From: Cognataquiflexum nitidum | GTDB taxonomy: Bacteria > Bacteroidota > Bacteroidia > Cytophagales > Cyclobacteriaceae | Length of the DNA: 64,000 nt | Assembly (NCBI RefSeq): GCF_022538055.1 | Contig: NZ_JAKZAM010000014.1 | Coordinates: 62,001-126,000 of the forward strand | Reading direction: 5' to 3' | In this document: in pieces, positions 8,422 to 16,067 of the stretch | How positions within the stretch are numbered: the stretch's first letter is position 1 | How the letters are laid out: each line of letters begins with the position of its first letter | Made by a program: the position numbers and the translations under genes | The notes under the pieces: model-generated | What the model saw: the letters and a program-made list of their open reading frames with translations, nothing else | Database searches by the model: none | What the model was told of the DNA's origin: nothing

Positions 8422-9024
8422 ATGAATGAAAGGATAAGTCCTAAAGATGCCGAGTTGATCGCGCAGTACAGAAGTGGAAGCGAGGCAGCATTTGAAAAGT
8501 TAGTAAATAAATACAAATCGAGGGTTTACACCACCATCTACCTGATAGTCAAAGACCAAGGCGTCGCCGAAGATTTACTACAGGATGTATTTGTAAAAGT
8601 GGTTCACACCCTAAGTGCTGACGGTTATAACGAAGAAGGAAAATTTCAGCCATGGTTGATGCGCATCGCGCACAATTTAGCCATTGATTTCTTCAGAAAA
8701 CGGAAGCGCTATCCCACCATCGTGATGGAAGATGGGATGGACGTCTTCAATACGCTGAGATTTGCTGAGGAAACCATCGAAGATGTCAAAGTCAAAGAGG
8801 ATACCGTGGAGTTGGTAAGAAGACTGATCGATGAACTTCCCGAATCACAAAAACAGGTGCTCATTATGAGGCACTATATGGATTTGAGTTTTCAGGAAAT
8901 CGCAGAACAGACAGGTGTCAGTATCAATACGGCACTTGGAAGGATGCGGTATGCATTGATAAACATGAGGAAAAAACTAAAACAATTAAACGTTGCCTAT
9001 GACAAAATCTTTTACCCCAAATGA
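8422..9024 (+). CDS. ECF-type RNA polymerase sigma factor
   Basis: A 200-aa sigma-70 family protein with region 2 (FEKLVNKYKSRVYTTIYLIV, then DQGVAEDLLQDVFVKV and FQPWLMRIAHNLAIDFFRK) and region 4 (LPESQKQVLIMRHYMDLSFQEIAEQTGVSINTALGRM, a helix-turn-helix). Between them is a linker of about 45 residues. The 3' end overlaps the next gene by 26 bases, so they are co-translated. That downstream product looks like a soluble anti-sigma domain. Targets are unknown. Confidence 0.93.
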   Translation: MNERISPKDAELIAQYRSGSEAAFEKLVNKYKSRVYTTIYLIVKDQGVAEDLLQDVFVKVVHTLSADGYNEEGKFQPWLMRIAHNLAIDFFRKRKRYPTIVMEDGMDVFNTLRFAEETIEDVKVKEDTVELVRRLIDELPESQKQVLIMRHYMDLSFQEIAEQTGVSINTALGRMRYALINMRKKLKQLNVAYDKIFYPK

Positions 9025-9232
9025 CCTGTTAAGATATATCTATCAGGAAATGAGTGAGGGTGAAAATGAGTTGGTTGTGCAGGCCCTGCGCAGTGATGAT
9101 CACTTGATGCAGGACTATTTAGACATGCTGAGCACGCTTGACCAATTGAATCAACTCATTCTTACACCTTCGGAAAAAGTAGTAAAGAGCATTCTTCGGA
9201 AAGCCAATTCTACCGGTCTCGAAAAAGTCTAA
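8999..9232 (+). CDS. Soluble anti-sigma-domain-like protein, 77 aa
   Basis: Starts with ATG at 8999 inside the end of the sigma gene. The sequence MTKSFTPNDLLRYIYQEMSEGENELVVQALRSDD, then HLMQDYLDMLSTLDQL resembles the helical sigma-binding domain of anti-sigma factors (LL-x-YIYxEMS-x-xE...L-x-x-D-x-x-x-x-x-Y). There is no HxxxCxxC zinc motif and no membrane helix. The overlap with the sigma gene supports a partner role. This is an inferred function from short sequence and position. Confidence 0.65.
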   Translation: MTKSFTPNDLLRYIYQEMSEGENELVVQALRSDDHLMQDYLDMLSTLDQLNQLILTPSEKVVKSILRKANSTGLEKV

Positions 9233-9254
9233 ACCTATCGAAAAGAAAAAAGGT

Positions 9255-9287
9255 AACCTGAAGGCGAAAAGCTTTCAGGTTTTTTTG
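9255..9287 (+). terminator. Intrinsic terminator of sigma operon
   Basis: AACCTGAA (9255-9262) pairs with TTCAGGTT (9274-9281) and is followed by a run of T residues. Confidence 0.85.
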
Positions 9288-9311
9288 TGTAATATTTTGA
9301 GATTTACCGAC

Positions 9312-10364
9312 TTAAATTCCGTTTTTAAGAAGTTCATACTTCTTTTGCTTTTCCTGCCACCTTTTTGCGGCATATTGTTGCATGTCCTCCACTGTGTCTT
9401 TTTCGTCTACTATTTCAAAACCCAAGAAAGTCTCGATTATATCCTCAAGGGTAATAATGCCATCCATCCCACCATATTTCCCCAACACCAATGCAATATG
9501 TTCTCTTCTTTGGATCATTTCCTCCCAAGCGTCAAACAATGTTATGGGCTGAGGATAAGTAATTATCGGACGTTTTATGTCTTTCAGTTTCAGGTCGAAT
9601 TGGTCCTCGGCTAGCTTTTCGAAGACACGTTGTCTAAAAACATATCCGGTGACCGAATCCTTGTTTTCATGGAATATGGGGATTCGGGAAAAGTGCAAAA
9701 ACTCTTTATTTTTCAAAAATTCCTGTAATGTCATTTCTTCATTTGCGGTGACTACCACCACCCTAGGAGTCATCACTTCACTGATTTTAATAGTTTTTAG
9801 CTTGATCAGGTTTTGGATAATTTTATTCTCTTTGTCTACAAATATCCCCTCTAATGTTCCAATACTAGCCAAAGCCGAGATTTCTTCTCTGCTTGTAGTA
9901 AGTTCTGATTTTTCTCTTGAGAGCATTTTGGTCAGGATTGAAGAAATATAAACCAGGGGATAAGCAATAAAAATTGTTCCTTTGATGAGTTTTGATGCAA
10001 TACCCACCAGTTCCTTGGTATAATTAGCTCCTAAAGTTTTTGGAATTATTTCTGTCAAAATTAAAATCAATATGGTCAAGACCGCCGATACTACCCCAAA
10101 ATAGGCATCCCCAAATACCACAGCGGCTTGCGCACCAACCCCGGCAGCGCCTACCGTATGGGCTACCGTATTTAAAGACAAGATAGCCGACAAAGGCTTA
10201 TCAATATCTTCTTTAAGTCCTATCATCGTGTCCACACTTTTGTCGCCATTTGCGGACCTTGATTTTAAATAGGAGATTGGAACAGATAGCAAAACAGCCT
10301 CCATAATAGAACATAGGAATGATATAATGAGGGCAAGAAAAAGGTATGTTAAGAGTAAAGTCAT
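9312..10364 (-). CDS. CNNM-domain and CBS-pair membrane protein (HlyC/CorC-like, UPF0053)
   Basis: A 350-aa protein. Residues 1-~165 form a CNNM transmembrane domain with about four helices and the signature LTEIIPKTLGANY. This is followed by two CBS motifs, one around SEVMTPRVVVVTANE and the second ending EHIALVLGKYGGMDGIITLEDIIE. The C-terminal transporter-associated (CorC_HlyC) domain seen in longer relatives is missing; the chain ends soon after FEIVDEKDTVEDM. Relatives move or sense Mg2+ or Co2+. It is convergent with the sigma operon across the terminator at 9255-9287. Confidence 0.88.
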   Translation of the reverse strand: MTLLLTYLFLALIISFLCSIMEAVLLSVPISYLKSRSANGDKSVDTMIGLKEDIDKPLSAILSLNTVAHTVGAAGVGAQAAVVFGDAYFGVVSAVLTILILILTEIIPKTLGANYTKELVGIASKLIKGTIFIAYPLVYISSILTKMLSREKSELTTSREEISALASIGTLEGIFVDKENKIIQNLIKLKTIKISEVMTPRVVVVTANEEMTLQEFLKNKEFLHFSRIPIFHENKDSVTGYVFRQRVFEKLAEDQFDLKLKDIKRPIITYPQPITLFDAWEEMIQRREHIALVLGKYGGMDGIITLEDIIETFLGFEIVDEKDTVEDMQQYAAKRWQEKQKKYELLKNGI

Positions 10365-10585
10365 GGCTTTTTAAAATTTTTGAAATGTGTTTATTGGGAG
10401 GAATTCTGACAAGCTAACCCTATATCAATTCTGTCTAAATGGAAAAGTAGTCCCAATAGTTGGCGACTTTGATAGAATTCAAAGCAAAAAGTCATCCAAC
10501 ATTCTAATATTCATATCAAAAAATAATACTTATGCCTGTCAATGAGGATTATTGGGTATTAAATCACGCATATTTCTGATAAACA

Positions 10586-10663
10586 AAGGGGGCGAAACCC
10601 TGAAATCTTAAAACTCAATGTGTAAATACGCTTGAATGCTAGATCTCAGGGCTACGCCCCCTT
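10586..10663. repeat. Interrupted palindrome, possible mobile palindromic element
   Basis: AAGGGGGCG (10586-10594) pairs with CGCCCCCTT (10655-10663). After a 3-base bulge on each side, CCCTGA (10598-10603) pairs with TCAGGG (10646-10651). The loop is 42 bases. It is GC-rich against AT-rich surroundings. Confidence 0.6.
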
Positions 10664-10785
10664 CGTTCACATATCGTATCAATTAGCTACGAAGATTTGG
10701 GGCCTATGCCCCGCCTATGTACTTACGCAATGAAGCCAGAAAAATGATAGTTCGATATAATTCTTGGCTAAACACTGAGAAGCCC

Positions 10786-10813
10786 GATACTTCCGACTTC
10801 GGTCTTCCGTCCT
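10786..10813 (-). repeat. Dispersed intergenic element, copy 1
   Basis: The minus strand reads ACGGAAGACCGAAGT, then C, GGAAGTA, T, CGGG. A near-identical block lies on the plus strand at about 52647-52675 with three or so substitutions. The two copies are 42 kb apart in noncoding DNA. Confidence 0.55.
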
Positions 10814-10863
10814 GCTTGAAGTATAATATAAGCTTATTGGCAACGAAGCAGATAACCACTTGA

Positions 10864-10907
10864 TCTATTCCTCAAAAACCTGATCTTCTGCATCGATAAT
10901 TATCCTG
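10864..10907 (-). pseudogene. Orphan copy of the 3' end of the CBS-like gene at 13253
   Basis: Forty-two of 44 bases match 13252-13295, the end of the CBS-like gene. Read in the same frame it encodes RIIIDAEDQVFEE and a TAG stop. Both mismatches fall at third codon positions and are silent, so the copy derives from a functional relative rather than a decayed duplicate. Similarity stops abruptly upstream. With 13252-13295 it brackets the sigma module at 10919-13191. Confidence 0.75.
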
Positions 10908-10918
10908 CTTTTAGATTT

Positions 10919-12022
10919 TCAATAAATTAAAAAAGAAATACCAATAAGGTTTGCTGATCGGGAATCTCCAGAAAAATTGAAAAATATGGAGTGAAAAACT
11001 TTAAGTTTTGGTAAAATGGAATAATCCACCTTAAACATAGCAGGGTTATTTTCGAACAAACCGTTATTACCGAATAACCTATACCCAAAAACCCCCGACA
11101 CGTTATTTCCCAATTGATCTGATTCCCAGCCAACTCCCAAATAATAATCCTGAGCAACTTGAAAGGATAAGTCATTTTGGGATAAATGAGATAAATATCC
11201 TGTGAAAGTGAAAAACAGCATTTCATTGGTTATATTGGTTTTCTTAGTTCTAATTCGAATGTTAAATCGAGGCTGAGCCATAAAACTGATGCTATTTCCA
11301 AACACATAACCGGAACCCAAATCTAAATTTGTTCTGGGATAGTATGGATTTTCTCTTGAAACAAAGGTGTCGACACTGATGCTTCCGTCTTCATTGATAG
11401 TCATTATCTTGTTAAGGTTCTTTTTCTTATATGTAGTGTACCAATTGTTTTTTATGGCTGCAGCAAGTACAAGGTCATTGATGCCTGCACTTTTCAACAC
11501 CTCAAGCTCATCAATTTCCCCTAAGAAAAAATCAACCTCCATCAAATAGGAATAATAAGTCAGGGTAATTTGATGTCTAAAAGTTGGTAATATTTGTTCC
11601 CCTATTTTATCAAATCTCGCTTCAGGACGGAGGATCGTTTTTATGCCGTCTGATTCAGGACTGTAAATAATATGGTAGTTTTGTCTTTCGAAATCCAATC
11701 CAAGGAATTGAATTTTTTCCAGCAAGGCTTCAATGTCTTTCTCAAAACCAAACCAGCCATTAAACTCCCTTTGCCTTTGGACGTCATGCCAGCGGTAAGA
11801 CATTTTTTTATGACCCAAAATAAAGATGTCCAAGGTATCATGTGCGGTGTTCAATCTTAACTCGGTCGCGTCATAGAAATACTCCAATGGTTTTTGATAA
11901 GGCTGCCATGTTTTTGGGTGAAATTGTAACAAATCATATAAATTTTGTCCAAGGACAAAAGATGTCAAAATCCAATAGACTTGGATGAACAATATTAAAG
12001 TGATGATTTTAAATCTATTCAT
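10919..12022 (-). CDS. Exported protein of ECF sigma module, probable outer-membrane barrel
   Basis: A 367-aa product from the ATG at 12022, which overlaps the stop of the anti-sigma-like gene (ATGAATAG). It has a signal peptide (MNRFKIITLILFIQVYWILTSFVLGQ). The second half is rich in alternating, aromatic strand-like segments and ends LIGISFLIY, with an aromatic last residue as in many outer-membrane barrels. I recognise no named family. A longer start at 12094 has no signal-peptide logic. Gene order implies co-transcription with the sigma factor. Confidence 0.7.
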   Translation of the reverse strand: MNRFKIITLILFIQVYWILTSFVLGQNLYDLLQFHPKTWQPYQKPLEYFYDATELRLNTAHDTLDIFILGHKKMSYRWHDVQRQREFNGWFGFEKDIEALLEKIQFLGLDFERQNYHIIYSPESDGIKTILRPEARFDKIGEQILPTFRHQITLTYYSYLMEVDFFLGEIDELEVLKSAGINDLVLAAAIKNNWYTTYKKKNLNKIMTINEDGSISVDTFVSRENPYYPRTNLDLGSGYVFGNSISFMAQPRFNIRIRTKKTNITNEMLFFTFTGYLSHLSQNDLSFQVAQDYYLGVGWESDQLGNNVSGVFGYRLFGNNGLFENNPAMFKVDYSILPKLKVFHSIFFNFSGDSRSANLIGISFLIY

Positions 12023-12650
12023 TGTCCTTCTTGGATTTTCCTTGATTTCCCTTTTCCATAAAATAGTTCTTTCTGGCTTGGATTGCCTTCTCAAAAGTCA
12101 GTTTTTCAAACACCGGTTTCTCCTCTTTCGGCACTTCCTTTTTAGTATTGGCCAGTGCCTTTTTGAGGGCATCTGCTGAAGGACTTAGGGGCTTTTGTTC
12201 TTGGATTACTTCATCCTTTTCATTAAGAATAAAAGAAGCAATCGAAGGTCTTCGTTGCATATTTGTGATACTATGCTTTGCTGTATCATTTTCTATCAGG
12301 GTATCCGTTTTATGTCGAGTATGGGACTGAGCGATTTTTATTTCATTGGAATCTTCAAAGTAGATTTTAATTGAAGAGGGTTTAGAAATTTTCACGATTT
12401 CCATATTCATTTGACTGTCATGTGAAATTTGTGTTGTGAGGTATTGAGGCTGATGCCCATAAGATCCCAAGAATAACCAAACGCCAGAAGCAGCAAGAAG
12501 GATAAAACTTGCAGCTACCCATACCCAATAAGTGGGTGGATTTTTGACAGGAATTTTTTGTATTCGATCCCAATAAAGCGCTTTGTTAAAGGCTATTTCC
12601 TTGGGGATTGAAGCTCTGTTGTCTATATTTTCAAATGATTTTTTTAGCAT
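12015..12650 (-). CDS. Membrane anti-sigma-factor-like protein
   Basis: A 211-aa product with a short cytoplasmic N-terminus (about 50 residues), one membrane helix (YWVWVAASFILLAASGVWLFLG) and a charged periplasmic part with lysine-rich C-terminal helices (AIQARKNYFMEKGNQGKSKKDNE). The layout and the 20-base overlap with the upstream ECF sigma gene are those of a transmembrane anti-sigma factor. No zinc-binding HxxxCxxC motif is seen. Its 3' end overlaps the next gene by 8 bases. Confidence 0.75.
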   Translation of the reverse strand: MLKKSFENIDNRASIPKEIAFNKALYWDRIQKIPVKNPPTYWVWVAASFILLAASGVWLFLGSYGHQPQYLTTQISHDSQMNMEIVKISKPSSIKIYFEDSNEIKIAQSHTRHKTDTLIENDTAKHSITNMQRRPSIASFILNEKDEVIQEQKPLSPSADALKKALANTKKEVPKEEKPVFEKLTFEKAIQARKNYFMEKGNQGKSKKDNE

Positions 12651-13191
12651 CGTTTTGATCTGTTCTATTGATGATTTTTTTTAGATAGGATTTAGCCTTA
12701 TTCAGTTGTGACTTTGAAGTTCCTATGCTGATATTTAATTTCTCTGCAATTTCAACATGAGTATAGCCCTCAATTTCATACATGTTGAAAACTGTTCTAT
12801 ATCCTTCGGGAAGTAAAAGGATGAGGTTGAACAATTCATCAGCAGATAATTTTTCCAATGCGGAACATTCAGTGGTTGCTTGGTCATCTTTGGGTTCAAC
12901 CATCATAGGAGCACGTGCTTTTTGCCGTAATGACATGAGGCAATTATTTACCATTATTTTTTTTGCCCAGGCCTCAAAAGCACCTTCGTTTCTATATTCG
13001 AATCGGTTCAGATTTTGAAAAATTTTTGAAAACCCTACGCAAAACGCATCTTCAGCGTCTTCTTGATTCTTCAAATACCTAAGACAAAGCATAAACATAG
13101 GTTTGGCCAATTGGTCATAAATCAAGGATTGCGCCCTTTCACTACCCTTAAGGGCTTCCTCAATGATGTTTTTCTGGATCAAGAGATTCAA
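12631..13191 (-). CDS. ECF-type RNA polymerase sigma factor
   Basis: A 186-aa sigma-70 family protein. Region 2 is visible as LAKPMFMLCLRYLKNQEDAEDAFCVGFSKIF and FEAWAKKIMVNNCLMSLR. Region 4 is visible as LPEGYRTVFNMYEIEGYTHVEIAEKLNISIGTSKSQLNKAK. It heads a three-gene minus-strand operon (sigma, membrane anti-sigma, exported protein) with overlapping ends throughout, suggesting a self-contained cell-surface signalling module. It is unrelated in detail to the sigma factor at 8422. Confidence 0.92.
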   Translation of the reverse strand: MNLLIQKNIIEEALKGSERAQSLIYDQLAKPMFMLCLRYLKNQEDAEDAFCVGFSKIFQNLNRFEYRNEGAFEAWAKKIMVNNCLMSLRQKARAPMMVEPKDDQATTECSALEKLSADELFNLILLLPEGYRTVFNMYEIEGYTHVEIAEKLNISIGTSKSQLNKAKSYLKKIINRTDQNDAKKII

Positions 13192-13252
13192 GGTTTATAA
13201 AAATAAATGCCATACCTACTAAGATGGTTGCCTTATCTCCAAGAAAAAAATT

Positions 13253-13990
13253 CTATTCCTCAAAAACCTGATCTTCGGCATCGATAATAATCCTGATAAA
13301 TCGGATGATACTGTCTATTTCCTCCCATGAAAAGCCAAGATTTCCCTGGGAGTGGGCAAGTGCATCGCGCAGCTGACCGATATCATTCATCATTTTGACA
13401 AAGCGGTCTCTGCTATACTCCGGATCAAATTTTTTGAAGCGCTGATTTTTGGAAAAGATAGAACCCAAGTCACCAAATTGCAGGCATTGCACCAAATCAA
13501 TCTCCTCCTTCCGTCCCTTTTTCCACTCATAAAGTGATCGGGCGCTGTTGAGCCGGTTTTCGGAAATGCTTTGTTCCCAATGTGGCAGGTATTTGCGGAT
13601 CAGTTCCTTCAGGTGGGTTTCCAACAGGCTGATCAATCCAAAAAATCCGATCCTGAGCGGAATCTTGTCAAGGTCAGTCCGGGTGACGATGTGCGCGATT
13701 TTTCCATCTTCTTCAATGAAAAACCTCCTCTTGTCGATCAGCATTCTGAAGGCGATCAACAGCGGAGTTTCAGATGGCATGATGTCTTCCTCAGGGATGG
13801 GAACCGGAGATGCATCCCCGATATCGAATTTCATCAATATCCCATCGACATCCACGACGGCCGATTGGAAATTCCGTTTTTCCATTTCTTCTCTGTAACT
13901 GTTTTGGTCAAAAACCAGCAGGTTTTCTGCAATGGGCATGACATTGATCTGTTCTTCAAAAAGCAATCGGAGGCGGTCCAAAGAATTCAT
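13253..13990 (-). CDS. CBS-domain-like protein with C-terminal helical (HEPN-like) region
   Basis: A 245-aa protein from the ATG at 13990 (MNSLDRLRLLFEEQ). Residues about 77-112 (LLIAFRMLIDKRRFFI, then GKIAHIVTRTDLDKIP) look like one CBS motif. The C-terminal part is helical, with RDALAHSQ reminiscent of HEPN-type R-x4-H patterns, though the spacing is only suggestive. The last 14 codons are duplicated at 10864-10907 beyond the sigma module. It is divergent from the tudor-like gene at 14073. Function unknown. Confidence 0.65.
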   Translation of the reverse strand: MNSLDRLRLLFEEQINVMPIAENLLVFDQNSYREEMEKRNFQSAVVDVDGILMKFDIGDASPVPIPEEDIMPSETPLLIAFRMLIDKRRFFIEEDGKIAHIVTRTDLDKIPLRIGFFGLISLLETHLKELIRKYLPHWEQSISENRLNSARSLYEWKKGRKEEIDLVQCLQFGDLGSIFSKNQRFKKFDPEYSRDRFVKMMNDIGQLRDALAHSQGNLGFSWEEIDSIIRFIRIIIDAEDQVFEE

Positions 13991-14072
13991 AGGCTTGGTG
14001 GAAAGTTTTTGTGAAAATATAAAAATAGCTTTTATATTGACCGAAACATTAGGTAACAAAACCAATTATTTT

Positions 14073-14621
14073 ATGTCAGCAATGGAATTGGGAATCGGCA
14101 GTCAAGTCAGACATCCAAAATTTGGAAAAGGCGTGGTCGTGGAGGCAGACGCCTCCTATTACAAGATTTATTTCAACTTTATCGCGGAGGTCAAAACCAT
14201 CGCAAGGGACTTTCAGCATTTTGAACTGATAGAAAAGAAAGAAGCAGAACCGATCGCGTTTAGCCTTGCGGATATCGAAAGGGCAGTAGAAAATGCCATC
14301 AAAAAAATCCCGCCTGCGGAAGCTTTGCCAAAAGTCAGCATGGCCCAAAAGTGGCTCAAAGGCACTATGATTCTCAATCCCTACAATCCCGAACTGAGCA
14401 ACAAGGAAGTGCCGATCGCGACATTTTTTCACAAGATCGTCATGGTCAGGGAGCGGCTCCGCGTCCTTGAGCAGAATATCAACAACCACGAGAAACTCGA
14501 CGATCAGGACAGAATTGCCCTGCAGCAATACATTACGCGTGCCTACGGTTCACTGACCACTTTCAATGTACTCTTTGCCGACAAGGAGGATTACTTCAAA
14601 GGAGCAGGGAAGGAGGATTGA
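14073..14621 (+). CDS. Protein with UvrD-C-terminal (tudor-like) domain
   Basis: A 182-aa product from ATG 14073. The N-terminus GIGSQVRHPKFGKGVVVEADASYYKIYF matches the small beta-barrel found at the C-terminus of UvrD/PcrA helicases, which contacts RNA polymerase. The rest is helical (KWLKGTMILNPYNPEL..., then RERLRVLEQNINNHEKL). Similar standalone proteins are common in Bacteroidota and uncharacterised. Upstream in-frame codons lack family-like sequence. A role in transcription-coupled processes is only inference. Confidence 0.7.
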   Translation: MSAMELGIGSQVRHPKFGKGVVVEADASYYKIYFNFIAEVKTIARDFQHFELIEKKEAEPIAFSLADIERAVENAIKKIPPAEALPKVSMAQKWLKGTMILNPYNPELSNKEVPIATFFHKIVMVRERLRVLEQNINNHEKLDDQDRIALQQYITRAYGSLTTFNVLFADKEDYFKGAGKED

Positions 14622-14812
14622 TTTGGTTTGAAGGTTTCAATGTTGAAAAAGTTTCAAAGTTGGGAATTGGGTAAGAAGTTGAAGGTTTGAGGTGAAAGGT
14701 AGGAGGATCGAAGTTTTGGAGATAATTAATATGGAAAGATGCGGATCGTCTTAATGACTTGTTAAAATTGATTTTGTGAAATGTGAAAAATAAGGAGTTC
14801 GATTCGAGGTAT

Positions 14813-14830
14813 TCTGTTATTGAAAACAGA
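14813..14830 (+). promoter_or_regulatory. Candidate operator before the toxin-antitoxin pair
   Basis: TCTGTT (14813-14818) and AACAGA (14825-14830) are inverted around ATTGAA. The site lies just upstream of the candidate -7 element and would suit autorepression by the antitoxin. Confidence 0.35.
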
Positions 14831-14837
14831 TTTTTTT

Positions 14838-14845
14838 TATATTTG
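14838..14845 (+). promoter_or_regulatory. Candidate -7 promoter element of toxin-antitoxin operon
   Basis: TATATTTG matches TAnnTTTG exactly, 17 bases before the antitoxin ATG. A TTG at 14820-14822 could be the -33 element, but the spacer (15) is short. Confidence 0.4.
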
Positions 14846-14861
14846 ATTAAATCGAAGAGGT

Positions 14862-15044
14862 ATGTTGACAAAAACTATAGTTAAAAAGCAATTGGAAAAA
14901 CTGCCTGAAGAGTTTTCTTTGGATGAATTGGTAGGACAATTGATTTTGATCCAAAAAGTAGAAAAAGGCTTGTTGGACTCCAATGAGGGAAGATTTATTT
15001 CTGAAGAAGAACTCGAAAAGGAAATCGACAAATGGTTCGAATAA
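14862..15044 (+). CDS. Antitoxin of type II toxin-antitoxin pair
   Basis: A 60-aa helical, acidic protein (LEKLPEEFSLDELVGQLILIQKVEKGLLD, ending EEELEKEIDKWFE). Size, position and the 13-base overlap with a RelE/ParE toxin gene mark it as the antitoxin. The C-terminal acidic helix would wrap the toxin. No ribbon-helix-helix or HTH is obvious, though the N-terminal TKTIVKKQLEKL could take part in DNA binding. Confidence 0.8.
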   Translation: MLTKTIVKKQLEKLPEEFSLDELVGQLILIQKVEKGLLDSNEGRFISEEELEKEIDKWFE

Positions 15045-15346
15045 ATTGGACCGCACAAGCGGTTATTGATTTGAAGGAAATTGCGGAATATATAAGCAAA
15101 GACTCAAAAAAGTATGCCTCGCTTCAAATCCAAAGAATTAAGAATAGAACGCAAATCCTTAAGACAAACTCATATTCTGGTCAGATTTTAGAATTCTTCG
15201 GCAAGAAAGAAATTAGACAGCTTATTGAAGGAAATTATTTAATAATTTATAGAATTGTTGATGAATCAAGGATAGATATCCTGACAATTCACCATTCAGC
15301 TAGAGATCTGGGAAAAAGGATTGATATTTTTACTCCAATAGTTTAG
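15032..15346 (+). CDS. RelE/ParE-family toxin
   Basis: A 104-aa protein with the family pattern: INWTAQAVIDLKEIAEYISKDS at the start, a central FFGKKEIRQLIEGNYLIIYRIV segment, and DILTIHHSARDL near the end. The closest group is the ParE/RelE superfamily; the target (gyrase or ribosome) cannot be told from sequence. Its ATG lies inside the last codons of the antitoxin gene. The pair opens a small accessory cluster that continues with DUF4256 and Fic genes. Confidence 0.88.
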   Translation: MVRINWTAQAVIDLKEIAEYISKDSKKYASLQIQRIKNRTQILKTNSYSGQILEFFGKKEIRQLIEGNYLIIYRIVDESRIDILTIHHSARDLGKRIDIFTPIV

Positions 15347-15357
15347 TAGGGAGAACC

Positions 15358-15939
15358 ATGGATACTAAAAAGGAATTGACAAGCGATCAGTGTGAAGTGC
15401 TTTTCAGAACGTTGAAATCCAGGTTTGAGAAAAACAAAAACCGTCACCAAGGTTTGGAATGGGTATCTGTCCAAGCCAAATTGGAATTCCATCTCAAAGG
15501 AAAGAGAAACTCAGAAAAGCTTTGGTCACTGCATCAAATGGAAATCACAGGCGGAGAACCGGATGTGGTCGGCTTTGATGACAATACCGGGGAATTCATT
15601 TTTTATGACTGTTCGGCAGAAAGCCCCAAAGGCCGTAGGAGTATTTGCTTTGATCGGGAAGGCCTTGAGTCGAGGAAAGATTTCCCGCCTTCAAACAACG
15701 CCGTCGACATGGCTACCGAAATGGGCATTGACATCCTGACAGAATCCCAATACCGGGAATTGCAGCAGTTGGGAGAATTCGATACCAAAACCTCAAGTTG
15801 GATCCAAACACCCGATGCCATCAGGAAACTTGGGGGAGCACTTTTTTGCGACCGTCGCTACAATCATGTCTTTACCTATCATAATGGAGCCCAATCCTAT
15901 TATGGAGTACGGGCATTCCGCGGGATGCTTAGGATCTGA
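15358..15939 (+). CDS. DUF4256 family protein
   Basis: A 193-aa protein matching the DUF4256 pattern: LFRTLKSRFEKNKNRHQGLEW, MEITGGEPDVVGFD, FYDCSAESPKGRRSICFDREGLESRK, then FCDRRYNHVFTYHNGAQSYYGVRAFRG. The family is uncharacterised and occurs sporadically in many bacteria. It begins 11 bases after the toxin stop, so it may be read with the toxin-antitoxin operon, but a functional link is unproven. Confidence 0.88.
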   Translation: MDTKKELTSDQCEVLFRTLKSRFEKNKNRHQGLEWVSVQAKLEFHLKGKRNSEKLWSLHQMEITGGEPDVVGFDDNTGEFIFYDCSAESPKGRRSICFDREGLESRKDFPPSNNAVDMATEMGIDILTESQYRELQQLGEFDTKTSSWIQTPDAIRKLGGALFCDRRYNHVFTYHNGAQSYYGVRAFRGMLRI

Positions 15940-15994
15940 TTTCAATCTTCCAAAATGTATTTTTAGGTACTTGTTTTGAATCAATGATTTCCCA

Positions 15995-16067
15995 TGAGTT
16001 ATAAAAATCAAATTTATAACTCACAATTTGTTTATATTTGAGTTATAAAATTCAGATTTATAACTCA
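15995..16067 (+). promoter_or_regulatory. Two 29-bp palindromic operators flanking the fic promoter
   Basis: TGAGTTATAAA, 7 bases, TTTATAACTCA occurs twice: at 15995-16023 and 16039-16067. The arms are perfect 11-mers. The centres are 44 bp apart, about four helical turns. A perfect -7 element TATATTTG (16033-16040) lies between them and touches the second copy. The second copy ends in the A of the fic start codon. This placement fits repression by a dimeric regulator, possibly the Fic protein's own C-terminal winged helix. Confidence 0.8.

Larger units (their letters stand above)
10365..10863. other. Intergenic palindrome-rich island
   Basis: Five hundred bases without a gene. They hold a long interrupted palindrome (10586-10663), a short GGGGC-CTAT-GCCCC hairpin (10699-10712), and a 27-base element whose complement recurs near 52647. 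The left part must also carry the CNNM promoter. Such patchwork is typical of Bacteroidota intergenic repeats. Confidence 0.5.

Noticed and set aside
10864..13295. Insertion sequence or transposon with long direct repeats
   Set aside because: No transposase, no terminal inverted repeats; the repeat is a coding 3' end with silent changes, not a short target duplication.
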